DNA from: JANOXC01 sp031418215
GTDB lineage: Bacteria; Bacteroidota; Bacteroidia; AKYH767-A; OLB10
Assembly: GCA_031418215.1 (NCBI GenBank)
Contig: JANOXC010000134.1
Coordinates: 1 to 32,907 of the forward strand
DNA length: 32,907 nt
Direction of reading: 5' to 3'
A program made the translations under genes and the position numbers. Under the pieces are notes generated by a model. The model saw nothing but the letters and a program-made list of their open reading frames with translations, did not search any database and was not told the origin of the DNA. Positions 15,754-23,960 of the stretch are shown in pieces. How positions within the stretch are numbered: position 1 is the first letter of the stretch; each line of letters starts with the position of its first letter.

Positions 15754-15785
15754 GGCGAAGAGGCGAAGAGGCGAAGAGGCGAGAT
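15754..15785 (+). repeat. Octamer tandem repeat GGCGAAGA
   Basis: Three perfect GGCGAAGA units and a fourth variant GGCGAGAT lie about 22 bp upstream of the leftward CCG-protein start. It is the only tract in this window with an 8-bp, not 7-bp, period. Confidence 0.85.
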
Positions 15786-15862
15786 TAAATTTTGGGTGTA
15801 TAAAAGTATATATATTCCTAATTAATATTTTAACCGTTGATCCTGATGGCTATCGTGATTAA

Positions 15863-15918
15863 ATTTAATATTTTACATTTTACATTTTAATATTTAATTC
15901 TGAATTCTGAATTCAATC
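15863..15918 (+). repeat. Heptamer tandem repeat (ATTTTAC and TTCTGAA units) running into a stop codon
   Basis: Eight units in constant 7-bp phase: ATTTAAT, ATTTTAC twice, ATTTTAA, TATTTAA, TTCTGAA twice, TTCAATC. The last unit covers the stop codon (15915-15913) of the leftward membrane Fe-S gene. ATTTTAC is a rotation of the TTTTACA unit found before selD, 13 kb away. Confidence 0.85.
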
Positions 15919-17217
15919 TACCCAATTCATCCTATCCGCCTGCGAAAACTGCCATGGCGCTCCGTTATTTTCAATCTTACTGAACATACCATTCCATTCT
16001 GTTGGAGCAGTACTTTCTTCCATTACTAAAAATCTGCGGAGATCAATAATAATGGATAGGGGGTCGATGTTTACAGGACAGGCATCTACACAGGCATTAC
16101 AGGTTGTACAGGCCCATAACTCTTCATTGGTGATATAACTTCCCAATAAAGTTTTACCGTCTTCAAATGGCGCTATTTTTTTATTCAGATTTCCTCCAAC
16201 TTCTTCCAGCCTGTCGCGCGTATCCATCATGATCTTGCGTGGTGAAAGTTTTTTACCGGTGATGTTGGCCGGACAAACAGAGGTACATCGTCCACATTCC
16301 GTGCAACTATAAGCATCCATCAATTGTTTCCAGGTCAGGTCGTTCACATCTTTTGCACCGAAACGTTGTGGTATGGCGTCAGTAGAAGCAGGAGGAGGAA
16401 CTGCTGACGGATCCATCATTAATTTTACTTCATTGGTAACAGCTTCCAGATTGGTAAATCCGCCTTTTTCTTCGAGGTTGCTGTACCAGGTATTGGGAAA
16501 TGCCAGCAGAATGTGAAAGTGTTTGGAGTAAGGAACATAATTAAGGAAAGCAAGAATTCCAACAATATGAAACCACCAACAGGAACGTTCCAATATTACT
16601 AATTGCTGATCATTCAATCCTGAAAAAATTGAAGCAAACATACTGCTGACAGGAAATGCACCGGCCTGAATATAATGTGCTATACCACGTTGTTGTAGCA
16701 ACCAGTCTGATGCATTCATGATCAGAAAGGCTGACATCAATAAAATCTCAATGATCAAAATGAGGTTCGCATCGGTACGTGGCCATGCAGTCATTTCCTT
16801 GCTCCAAAATCTTTTGATCTTTAAAAGATTTCTTCGTGCAAGAAATGCAACACATGATATCAACACAAGTATTGCCAGTATTTCAAAACTGCCAATAAGG
16901 AAACTATAGAAGTCTCCGAGAAATGATAAAGCACGATGTGTTCCGAAGATGCCATCAAAAATAATTTCCAGTACTTCAATATTGATGATGATAAAGCCGA
17001 CATAAATAAAAATATGCAGGATGGCAGCAATGGGACGGTCCAGCATTTTCGACTGGCCCAATGCAACACGCGCCATTACTTTCCATCTTTCAGCAGGACG
17101 GTCATTTCTGTTGACTGGACGGCCTAAACGAATGTTTCGGATAATTTCCCTGACTTTTACCGTAAAGAAATAAGATCCTGCACCTAAAATCGCAATGAAA
17201 ATAATGTTACTGATCAT
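15913..17217 (-). CDS. Membrane-bound Fe-S electron-transfer protein (HdrC/NarI-like plus ferredoxin domain)
   Basis: A 434-aa protein. The N-terminal half has five to six hydrophobic segments (near 3-20, 63-82, 105-127, 150-170, 212-230), resembling the nitrate-reductase-gamma/HdrE cytochrome b-type membrane domain. The C-terminal half has two [4Fe-4S] motifs: C305-x2-C308-x2-C311-x3-C315-P and C370-x2-C373-x2-C376-x3-C380-P. His68, His217 and His233 are in or near membrane segments and could ligate heme; that is an inference. It most likely passes electrons between a quinone pool and the CCG protein encoded just downstream. The paired layout resembles HdrE/HdrD-type or DsrM/K-type modules. 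The physiological reaction cannot be told from sequence. Confidence 0.88.
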   Translation of the reverse strand: MISNIIFIAILGAGSYFFTVKVREIIRNIRLGRPVNRNDRPAERWKVMARVALGQSKMLDRPIAAILHIFIYVGFIIINIEVLEIIFDGIFGTHRALSFLGDFYSFLIGSFEILAILVLISCVAFLARRNLLKIKRFWSKEMTAWPRTDANLILIIEILLMSAFLIMNASDWLLQQRGIAHYIQAGAFPVSSMFASIFSGLNDQQLVILERSCWWFHIVGILAFLNYVPYSKHFHILLAFPNTWYSNLEEKGGFTNLEAVTNEVKLMMDPSAVPPPASTDAIPQRFGAKDVNDLTWKQLMDAYSCTECGRCTSVCPANITGKKLSPRKIMMDTRDRLEEVGGNLNKKIAPFEDGKTLLGSYITNEELWACTTCNACVDACPVNIDPLSIIIDLRRFLVMEESTAPTEWNGMFSKIENNGAPWQFSQADRMNWVD

Positions 17218-17352
17218 AGACAGTGAAAATTTAATTTCAATACTTGATAATTATATAGTCTTGTTTGCATTAATAGGTGAGGTATATTTAGATCGAAGGC
17301 AATTCCTGTTTGATTCATATCAATTATTCTTTGAACAATATTAATTGACCAC

Positions 17353-17634
17353 CTATTTTATTTTTCTTGCTGAGTTGTGGACTCTTAATATTGTTATCAC
17401 TCCTCTGCTAAACCTAAAAAAAATCCTGTAATTGCCTTCAATAATTTCACGAATATTGGAATCTTCTTTTTCAGGAACTATTCTGCCAGACTCCGGAAAA
17501 ACTTCGAGTTGATCCGTTCTTAGCACTAATCTTTTTATTAATCGTCCTGCATAATATTTTGAATCTAAAGCAATATAGTCGAAAATTGATTTCAGATCTT
17601 TAATAGATTGTTTGGTCCAAATTATTTTAGCCAT
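17353..17634 (-). CDS. RelE/ParE superfamily toxin
   Basis: A 93-aa basic protein, MAKIIWTKQSIKDLKSIFDY. It shows the ParE fold signature: W(T/S)..A..DL..I..YI near the start, 'LEVFPESGRIVPE' mid-protein and 'IIEGNYRIFFRF....ITILRVHNSARKI' at the end. ParE toxins poison gyrase; RelE relatives cut mRNA on ribosomes. Within the superfamily the P.SGR...E and YRI.F...I.I..V.H..R pattern favours ParE. The start overlaps the end of the 59-aa antitoxin gene by 13 bp, the usual antitoxin-first arrangement. Confidence 0.88.
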   Translation of the reverse strand: MAKIIWTKQSIKDLKSIFDYIALDSKYYAGRLIKRLVLRTDQLEVFPESGRIVPEKEDSNIREIIEGNYRIFFRFSRGVITILRVHNSARKIK

Positions 17635-17801
17635 TTAGCTATCAACTTTTTAGCTTCTTCATGACTTACTGTCTTGCCTGAATTGGCTTCTTTTAATCCC
17701 GCATCAATTTTCTCTATTACTATTAATCTTTCTAAAAAATCATCAAAGTTGAATTCTTTAGGAAGATCATTCAGGAGATTAATTACTGCTGCTTTTTTCA
17801 T
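17622..17801 (-). CDS. Antitoxin of the ParE-type system (59 aa)
   Basis: A short reading frame from ATG at 17801 to TAA at 17622 encodes 59 residues, starting MKKAAVINLLNDLPKEF and ending with HEEAKKLIAKWLK. The 'SHEEAKKLIAKWLK' end resembles the 'T.eE....l.kwl' toxin-binding helix of small antitoxins paired with ParE. The N-terminal half (LPKEFNFDDFLERLIVIEKI) matches the 'LP...LE.LI..L...' pattern of that group. It overlaps the toxin gene by 13 bp. A TAAATTTG on the minus strand (17813-17806) lies only 4 nt upstream of the ATG, so the transcript may be leaderless or nearly so. Confidence 0.83.
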   Translation of the reverse strand: MKKAAVINLLNDLPKEFNFDDFLERLIVIEKIDAGLKEANSGKTVSHEEAKKLIAKWLK

Positions 17802-17805
17802 ATTC

Positions 17806-17813
17806 CAAATTTA
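17806..17813 (-). promoter_or_regulatory. Candidate -7 element of the toxin-antitoxin operon
   Basis: The minus strand reads TAAATTTG, an exact TAnnTTTG, ending 4 nt before the antitoxin ATG. No TTG at the -33 distance is visible, which is compatible with an autoregulated weak promoter but lowers confidence. Confidence 0.4.
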
Positions 17814-17896
17814 ATAAAAAATTATTTTAAAATGTGAGCATTCAAAATACTTTATGGTTACTATTAAAAGAATTTACCAGCTTACATTTAACAATA

Positions 17897-18841
17897 TTAT
17901 TTCTTCTCCTTCTTTCCAAAAACAGAAAAATGAACATAACGTTTTGGATTCAATTTCATGTCCTTAAACAATCCATCAAGATTCTTGGCAGTTGAATCAA
18001 GGTCGTTGTACAATTGTTTATCATTTACCAATAACCCAAGCGACCCTTCGCCTTTATTGATCTTATCCATTACTTCATTGGTTTTTTCCATTACAAGGTT
18101 TGCATTATTAATAGCTGAGGCAAAATCTGCTTTAGCCAATGAATCACTAACCTGGGAGAGGTTATCAATGATGTCGCCTATTTCCTTGTTGTGTTGCTTG
18201 AGGTTCGTGCTAATTGATGCTATGTTGTCAAGCATTACCTTTAAATTACCATTGTCACTGCTGATCATATTATCTACTGAACCCAGTGAATTGTTCAAAT
18301 GATTAATACTGCTGCGCAAGTTGTTTTTTGTATTGGTGTCGAACAACTCACGGAGCATTTGCGATGTTGAATCAAGGCTCACTACCAGTCTTTCAACTTT
18401 ATTTTTCAGCGGCATTACTTCCTTTTCTAACTTGGATGACAAACTTGATTCTACAGTTCCTTTTAATGTATCACCATCAATAGCCGGATCCACTGATGTG
18501 CCAAGGTCAATCCGCATGACTTTACCCCCAAGGAAATCGGAAGAATATATATTGGCGGCGGCGTCTTTGGAAATAAAAATATCATTATAAATCAGCATCG
18601 TTACCAATAATTTCCCGGAATGATCAGGAATAAATTCAATTTTATTGATGATGCCAATACGATAGCCGCTCATGATCACTGCATTCGACGCCACCAACCC
18701 ATCAACATTGTCATATACAGCATAAAATTTATTACTTGACGTGAAGAAATCTTTTCCCTTCAGGTAATTGAGTCCCCATATTAATGCGGCCAAAGAAATG
18801 GTAACCAGAATTCCTACACGTAATTCATTCGAAATTTTCAC
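17897..18841 (-). CDS. MCE/MlaD family lipid-transport protein
   Basis: A 314-aa protein with one N-terminal membrane anchor (about 10-25) after MKISNELRVGILV. A single MCE domain follows (about 36-118, with 'YAVYDNVDGLVASNAVIMSGYRIGIINKIEF' and 'SSDFLGGKVMRIDLG'). A long helical region (about 130-290) is rich in heptad-like L/I/N spacing. MCE proteins form hexameric rings that move phospholipids across the periplasm between the two membranes. The helical tail may form a needle or tunnel. It follows the amidase gene by 42 bp on the same strand. No mlaE/mlaF permease or ATPase is present in this window, so those are presumably elsewhere. Confidence 0.9.
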   Translation of the reverse strand: MKISNELRVGILVTISLAALIWGLNYLKGKDFFTSSNKFYAVYDNVDGLVASNAVIMSGYRIGIINKIEFIPDHSGKLLVTMLIYNDIFISKDAAANIYSSDFLGGKVMRIDLGTSVDPAIDGDTLKGTVESSLSSKLEKEVMPLKNKVERLVVSLDSTSQMLRELFDTNTKNNLRSSINHLNNSLGSVDNMISSDNGNLKVMLDNIASISTNLKQHNKEIGDIIDNLSQVSDSLAKADFASAINNANLVMEKTNEVMDKINKGEGSLGLLVNDKQLYNDLDSTAKNLDGLFKDMKLNPKRYVHFSVFGKKEKK

Positions 18842-18883
18842 AAGTTGTTGTTTATTTGGTTACTAGAAACTTTATAAAATAAC

Positions 18884-20215
18884 TTATTTTTTTTTAAATA
18901 ATTCAGTCGCTTCCACTACCGTTATTCGTTTATCACCGTTATAAGCTGATAAAAAACAATCTTTGAATCCTTGAGATTTTAATTCATCCTTTCGTTTATT
19001 TGCTGTCTCAAGAGTAGTGAATTTACCAACTACATATCGGGTAAAACCATCAGCCGCTGCAATACTTTGAACACCCGATACATGACTGTATTGGCTGCCG
19101 TCTTTTTCGGGATGTGCTGAGGCTCCAATCTGAACAGTGTAATACAAATTGATTTTCTTCTCCACATTTTTTTCGACAGCCTTCGTATTGGAGTTTACTG
19201 TGTTTGTATCAGCAACAACAACAATCGGTTTTATTTCCTTTTTTAAAGGCTCAACTTTTCGTAAAACGACGGTGTCAATACTGTTCTTACTTTCGGCGAT
19301 AGTAATGGGAGTAACATTGTCTTTTTTATTTTCTTCAATTACTATCGGTTCCTTTTTTACTGTGGTTGGTGCTACAATAATAGGCGAAGCATCGTCTTCT
19401 GAGGTACGGTTTTCTTTCTTTATGGAAGGGGTAATAGAAGATGTTTCTGTATCGATTTTGTACGATTTGAAAGCCCGGTAAATACAGGTGGCAAGATTTG
19501 TTTGCCCTTTATCACTCAACAGATATTTTTCCTCCATATCGTGCGTAAGGAATCCGGTTTCAATAAGTACGGATGGCATTGCCGTTTTATACAATACAAG
19601 GAATCCGGCTTGTCGAACTCCCCTGTTATGGCGGCCTGCGTATTCAACAACCTGGTCCTGTACATTGGAGGCAAACTCAAGACTTTGATTTAAATATTGA
19701 TTTTGATAGAGGTTGAAGATGATATTGGCTTCCGGAGAGTTGGGGTCAAATCCTTCGTATTGTGTTTTATAGTCTTCTTCCAGCAATACCGAAGCATTCT
19801 CCCGCCGGGCAACAGTGAGGTTTTCTTCTGTTTTGTGTAATCCCATTACATAGGTCTCTACACCAAAAGCACTTTTATTGCCGCCTGAATTACAATGAAT
19901 ACAGATAAACAAATCGGCTTTATTCCTGTTCGCAATAGCTGCCCTTTCATGCAATGGAATAAATACATCCGTTTTTCTGGTGAATATTACCCTTACATCA
20001 GGAAAATTATCTTCAATCTGCTTGCCCAGTTTTAATGCAACGGCCAATGCAATATTTTTTTCTTTGGCTGAAGCACCCAGACACCCTGAATCATGTCCTC
20101 CATGTCCGGCATCAATTACAATGGTTCGTATTTTATAATCCTGTTTTCTTTTGGTGGAAAAAGAGGGAGCGGTAATAAAAAAAAGGATCAATACAATTGA
20201 ATTAAGTCGTCTCAC
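18884..20215 (-). CDS. N-acetylmuramoyl-L-alanine amidase with SPOR-like tail
   Basis: A 443-aa exported enzyme that cuts the amide bond between MurNAc and the stem peptide. A signal peptide covers about 1-22. The Amidase_3 domain covers about 30-255, with zinc ligands in AGHGGHDSG (His38), a Glu in the 'EKNIAL' segment, His in 'FICIHCNSGG', and the catalytic Glu in 'VLIETGFLTH'. A low-complexity charged linker (about 256-350) leads to a C-terminal SPOR-like domain (about 355-443, 'YYTVQIGAS' and 'RYVVGKFTTLETANKRKDELKSQGF') that would bind denuded glycan at the septum. The start codon is GTG at 20215. The gene is divergent from lptD with overlapping promoter elements. Confidence 0.93.
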   Translation of the reverse strand: MRRLNSIVLILFFITAPSFSTKRKQDYKIRTIVIDAGHGGHDSGCLGASAKEKNIALAVALKLGKQIEDNFPDVRVIFTRKTDVFIPLHERAAIANRNKADLFICIHCNSGGNKSAFGVETYVMGLHKTEENLTVARRENASVLLEEDYKTQYEGFDPNSPEANIIFNLYQNQYLNQSLEFASNVQDQVVEYAGRHNRGVRQAGFLVLYKTAMPSVLIETGFLTHDMEEKYLLSDKGQTNLATCIYRAFKSYKIDTETSSITPSIKKENRTSEDDASPIIVAPTTVKKEPIVIEENKKDNVTPITIAESKNSIDTVVLRKVEPLKKEIKPIVVVADTNTVNSNTKAVEKNVEKKINLYYTVQIGASAHPEKDGSQYSHVSGVQSIAAADGFTRYVVGKFTTLETANKRKDELKSQGFKDCFLSAYNGDKRITVVEATELFKKK

Positions 20216-20224
20216 GTTGTTTTG

Positions 20225-20232
20225 TAGCTTTG
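20225..20232 (+). promoter_or_regulatory. -7 promoter element for lptD
   Basis: TAGCTTTG, an exact TAnnTTTG on the plus strand, lies 55 bp before the ATG at 20288 and 25 bp before the TTG at 20258. It faces an equally good element on the minus strand only 6 bp away. Confidence 0.55.
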
Positions 20233-20238
20233 CGCCTT

Positions 20239-20246
20239 CAAAAATA
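20239..20246 (-). promoter_or_regulatory. -7 promoter element for the amidase-MCE operon
   Basis: The minus strand reads TATTTTTG (20246-20239), an exact TAnnTTTG, ending 23 nt before the GTG start of the amidase at 20215. The two divergent start sites would lie within or next to each other's core elements. Confidence 0.55.
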
Positions 20247-20287
20247 ATCGTAACAAATTGATAATTCCCCGCAGTTTGTCATTCAGA

Positions 20288-22828
20288 ATGATATTTTTAT
20301 TAACGGGGAGATGTTGGCTCATCGTATGGGGATTATTGTTTTTTAACCTGTTGTGCTTTGATCTATTGGCCCAAACGGAGCAAACCGCGGCTGATTCTCT
20401 AGCTTCTAGTCCTGATTCACTTACTGTTGATTCACTACAGTTGGGTGATGATCTGAAATCAAAAGTGAAATATGATGCTCAGGATTCAATTATTTATGAC
20501 CTGGCGAACAGCAAGGTATATCTATTTGGAAGTGCAAAGGTAGATTACGAAGACATACACTTAGACGCCAATTACATTGAAATTAATTTTGATGATAAAA
20601 CACTCTTAGCTCATGGATTAACAGACAGCACCGGTGAAATAGCCGGCAAGCCTGTTTTTAAACAAGGCACAGAGACCTTTAATGCTGAACAACTGAAATA
20701 TAACTTTAATACTAAAAAAGGAAAAATAGCCGCTATCAGAACAAAGGAAGGTGAAAGTTATATCAGTGGAGAAACCGTAAAGAAACAAGCTGATAATACA
20801 ACTTTCATCAAAAACGGTCATTATACAACTTGCGATAAAGATCACCCTGACTATTATATATTCAGTAATAAAATCAAAGTGATACCCGGCAATAAGATCT
20901 TTACGGGCCCTGCTAATATGGTGATAGCTGATGTACCTATGCCGCTGGTTTTACCATTTGGCTTCTTCCCCAACAAAAAAGACCGTTCATCAGGTATATT
21001 GTTTCCTGCTTACGGACAGAGCGACAGAGGTTTTTTTCTACAGAATGGAGGATATTATTTTGGAATAAATGATCATTTTGATGCAGCATTGGTAGGTGAT
21101 ATTTATACACTGGGAAGCTGGCGGGTGAATGCGCAATCAAACTATGCATGGCGTTATCGTTTTAACGGCGTTACTTCTTTTAATTATTCAGTAACGGTAA
21201 ACAGTGAACCAGAGTTGCCTGACTATTATAAACAAAAAGATTTTTTTGTAAGATGGACACATTCCCAAGATCCAAAAGCGCATCCCAACCAGAATTTATC
21301 AGCCAGTGTCAATCTCGGTTCATCATCGTTTTATAAGAACAACCTTTCTAATGTAAATAACTTTCTAACCAATACGTTTCAATCTTCAGTGGCCTATTCC
21401 AAATCATGGGTAGGCACACCATTTAATTTTTCAGGGAGCTTAAGCCATTCACAAAACACACAAACGGGAGCCATTGGGCTGAGCCTTCCAACTGCCAATT
21501 TTAATGTTAACAGGATTATGCCTTTTAAGCGGAAGATCTCAAAAGGTGATATAAGATGGTATGAAAAAATTGGGTTGGGTTATTCAGCTAACTTCCTGAA
21601 TACCATCAATACCTACGACACGCTGATTTTCAAAAAAGGCTGGGAAGATGATTTCCGTTATGGTCTGCAACATTCCATACCATTAAGCACATCATTTGTA
21701 TTTTTAAAATATTTCACCATAAGCCCCTCTGTTAATTATATTGAAAAATGGTATCTGGAAACAACAAGGAAGGTGTATTATCCCGAAAATGATTCTTTAT
21801 TTACTACAACGGCTCAGGGTTTCCAGGCTGCACGAGATATTTCCATGGGAGCCTCTTTAAATACAAGGATTTATGGAATGGTGCAGTTTAAAAAAGGAAA
21901 AATTGCTGCCATCCGACACGTACTTACACCAGCTGTTTCTTATGGATTTAAGCCGAACCTGGTGAATGAGAACCAGGGCGTTTATCATTATTATCCTTCT
22001 TCAACCGGTGAAGCCATTCGTTATTCCATTTTTGAGGGAACTGTCTTTGGCGGCCCCAACGATGGAAAATCAAGCTCCCTCAATTTCAATTTAGATAATA
22101 ACCTCGAGATGAAGGTAAGGCAGAAGACCGATTCTACTGTCAACTTTAAAAAGATAAAGCTGTTGGAAAGCCTTGCAACAGGTGTCAGTTATAACCTGTT
22201 GGCCGACTCATTTCCATTATCCAACATTGGATTAAGTGCCAGAACAGTGATACTTAATAAGGTAAATATTGATTATTCAGCTGCCTTTGATCCTTATGCC
22301 ATTAATGCCAATAACCAACGAATCAACGAGTCTGAACTGTCGGCAAACAACAGGCTGGCACGGTTCCTTTATGGCAACCTCGCCATCGGCTTTAACCTTA
22401 TCAACAAAAAGAAGGAATATCAAAGTGATAAAGGGAATGAAGCATCATTGGCCGCTATCAACAGAAATCCTGATGAATATGTTGATTTTAATGTGCCTTT
22501 TAATTTGACCGTTGGTTACAATGCATCTTTTAAATCAAAAGAAACATTAACAGCAGGTGATGTGGCAGTTACACATTCTATTCGCTTCAACGGTGATATA
22601 CTATTGACTCCCAATTGGAAAGCTACTTACAATTCAGGCTATGATTTCACTAGCAAACAATGGAGCACGACGTATCTTGGCTTCATCCGTGATCTGCATT
22701 GCTGGGAAATGCGGTTTAACTGGGTACCATTTGGCGTACAAGAGCGGTATGATTTTCAGATTAACGTAAAGTCATCAATTTTGCAGGATTTAAAACTCAG
22801 TAAAAGAAGCCGTAATACCATTGATTAA
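20288..22828 (+). CDS. lptD: LptD-like LPS-assembly outer-membrane protein
   Basis: The product inserts lipopolysaccharide into the outer leaflet of the outer membrane. After a signal peptide (MIFLLTGRCWLIVWGLLFF.., ending near LAQ), an LptA/OstA-like jellyroll follows ('YLFGSAKVDYEDIHLDANYIEI', 'LAHGLTDSTGEIAGKPVF', 'TFNAEQLKYNFNTKKGKI'). The rest is a long beta-barrel with alternating aromatic strands, including 'PFGFFPNKKDRSSGILFPAYGQS', typical of the Bacteroidota LptD type. I chose ATG at 20288. The frame also extends to TTG at 20258, adding 10 residues and still giving a signal peptide. Full length is 846 or 856 aa. The C-terminus lacks a clear terminal aromatic, as is common in this group. 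Confidence 0.9.
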   Translation: MIFLLTGRCWLIVWGLLFFNLLCFDLLAQTEQTAADSLASSPDSLTVDSLQLGDDLKSKVKYDAQDSIIYDLANSKVYLFGSAKVDYEDIHLDANYIEINFDDKTLLAHGLTDSTGEIAGKPVFKQGTETFNAEQLKYNFNTKKGKIAAIRTKEGESYISGETVKKQADNTTFIKNGHYTTCDKDHPDYYIFSNKIKVIPGNKIFTGPANMVIADVPMPLVLPFGFFPNKKDRSSGILFPAYGQSDRGFFLQNGGYYFGINDHFDAALVGDIYTLGSWRVNAQSNYAWRYRFNGVTSFNYSVTVNSEPELPDYYKQKDFFVRWTHSQDPKAHPNQNLSASVNLGSSSFYKNNLSNVNNFLTNTFQSSVAYSKSWVGTPFNFSGSLSHSQNTQTGAIGLSLPTANFNVNRIMPFKRKISKGDIRWYEKIGLGYSANFLNTINTYDTLIFKKGWEDDFRYGLQHSIPLSTSFVFLKYFTISPSVNYIEKWYLETTRKVYYPENDSLFTTTAQGFQAARDISMGASLNTRIYGMVQFKKGKIAAIRHVLTPAVSYGFKPNLVNENQGVYHYYPSSTGEAIRYSIFEGTVFGGPNDGKSSSLNFNLDNNLEMKVRQKTDSTVNFKKIKLLESLATGVSYNLLADSFPLSNIGLSARTVILNKVNIDYSAAFDPYAINANNQRINESELSANNRLARFLYGNLAIGFNLINKKKEYQSDKGNEASLAAINRNPDEYVDFNVPFNLTVGYNASFKSKETLTAGDVAVTHSIRFNGDILLTPNWKATYNSGYDFTSKQWSTTYLGFIRDLHCWEMRFNWVPFGVQERYDFQINVKSSILQDLKLSKRSRNTID

Positions 22829-23073
22829 TTTGCCGGCATCAATCAGCAATTCTATTTTTGAAAAACAGCTGTTTACTGTAACAACTGTTGTTATGAAAAC
22901 ATAATTAAATTTGACGAATTGATTTTGATAAAATCATCATTAGCAACATTTAATAATAGCCGATATTAAAATATAATTTTTTTAAAATTAATTTAATAGA
23001 AATAAAACAGTTTTCATTTCGTTAGTTGAATCACTTCCTTCAAAAACCAAACCTTAAATTAATATAGCTTAAG

Positions 23074-23862
23074 ATGAAAAAAATTTGTTTTGCATGCAGC
23101 ATCATTTTCCTTTCTTTTCATTCGTATTCCCAGCTTTTACAAAACAAGAAAGGTCAGAATATATTGCCTGAAGCCGGGAACTGGGCCGTTGGATTTGATG
23201 TGATCCCACTTTTGAAATATGCCGGTAATTTGTTTTACAGCAGTGGAGATTCAACTGGTGATTTCAGTCTTAAATACCCACTTGCCTTTACCGGGAAATA
23301 CGTTAAAAATGCCAAATTAAGCTACCGCGTCGGATTACGATTAGGTTTTGGCGGAGTTACTTCCGACAGCCTTGTTCCAAAAAGTGGCAGTACCAATCTT
23401 AATGAAAAAGTCTCCAATCAAACCAAGGAAAAAAGTACCAATATATACCTTAGTGGCGGCATCGAAAAACGAATTGGAAGTGCGCATCGGGTCACCGGTA
23501 TTTATGGTGTTGAAGGTACATTATTGATTCAATCGCATAAAACTACCTATACCTATGGAAATGAACTTGATTTAAATGACCAGCAGGCCAGCAGCATAAC
23601 CTCTGTAAAAGACGGAAGTAAAGTAGGTTTTGGGGTTCGAGGTTTTATTGGTGCTGAGTTCTTTATAGCTTCCAAACTTTCCCTATCCGCTGAATATGGC
23701 TGGGGACCGTCAATCATAAGTCAGGGACGTGGTTCGATAGAAAAAGAAGTGGTTGATGGGAATACCACCAAAACAGTAATTGAAGAGACAGAAAAGTCAT
23801 TTTCCTTTGGTTTTGACAATGATATTAATGGCGGTACGGTGGCCTTAACATTCTATTTCTAA
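23074..23862 (+). CDS. Outer-membrane beta-barrel-like protein, unknown role
   Basis: A 262-aa protein with a clear signal peptide (MKKICFACSIIFLSFHSYSQ, cut about residue 20). The remainder is alternating polar and aromatic/glycine strands, e.g. 'KLSYRVGLRLGFGGV', 'IYLSGGIEKRIG', 'VGFGVRGFIGAEFFIASKLSLSAEYGWGPS'. It ends '..NGGTVALTFYF', a terminal Phe as expected for BAM-inserted barrels. About eight strands would fit the size, like OmpX/OmpW-type barrels. It lies alone 245 bp after lptD; that gap is AT-rich and shows no structured element. Function unknown. Confidence 0.8.
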   Translation: MKKICFACSIIFLSFHSYSQLLQNKKGQNILPEAGNWAVGFDVIPLLKYAGNLFYSSGDSTGDFSLKYPLAFTGKYVKNAKLSYRVGLRLGFGGVTSDSLVPKSGSTNLNEKVSNQTKEKSTNIYLSGGIEKRIGSAHRVTGIYGVEGTLLIQSHKTTYTYGNELDLNDQQASSITSVKDGSKVGFGVRGFIGAEFFIASKLSLSAEYGWGPSIISQGRGSIEKEVVDGNTTKTVIEETEKSFSFGFDNDINGGTVALTFYF

Positions 23863-23924
23863 TATCCTTTTGTTTTATTTGTTGATATTGCATCTCTCTT
23901 TATAGCAGCAATAGGGGTTTAGAT

Positions 23925-23932
23925 TATATTTG
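23925..23932 (+). promoter_or_regulatory. Candidate -7 element for the sugar-dehydrogenase-like gene
   Basis: TATATTTG, an exact TAnnTTTG, ends 28 nt before the ATG at 23961. There is no TTG at a proper -33 distance. Confidence 0.4.
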
Positions 23933-23960
23933 TTTTTCCAAAAACAATCCCTCCTTAACT

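Noticed and set aside
17272..17357. AATAGGTG at 17272 and CACCTATT at 17350 as ends of a mobile element carrying the toxin-antitoxin pair.
   Set aside because: The inverted pair encloses only noncoding DNA between the Fe-S gene and the toxin, not the toxin-antitoxin genes; 8 bp is easily chance in AT-rich DNA.
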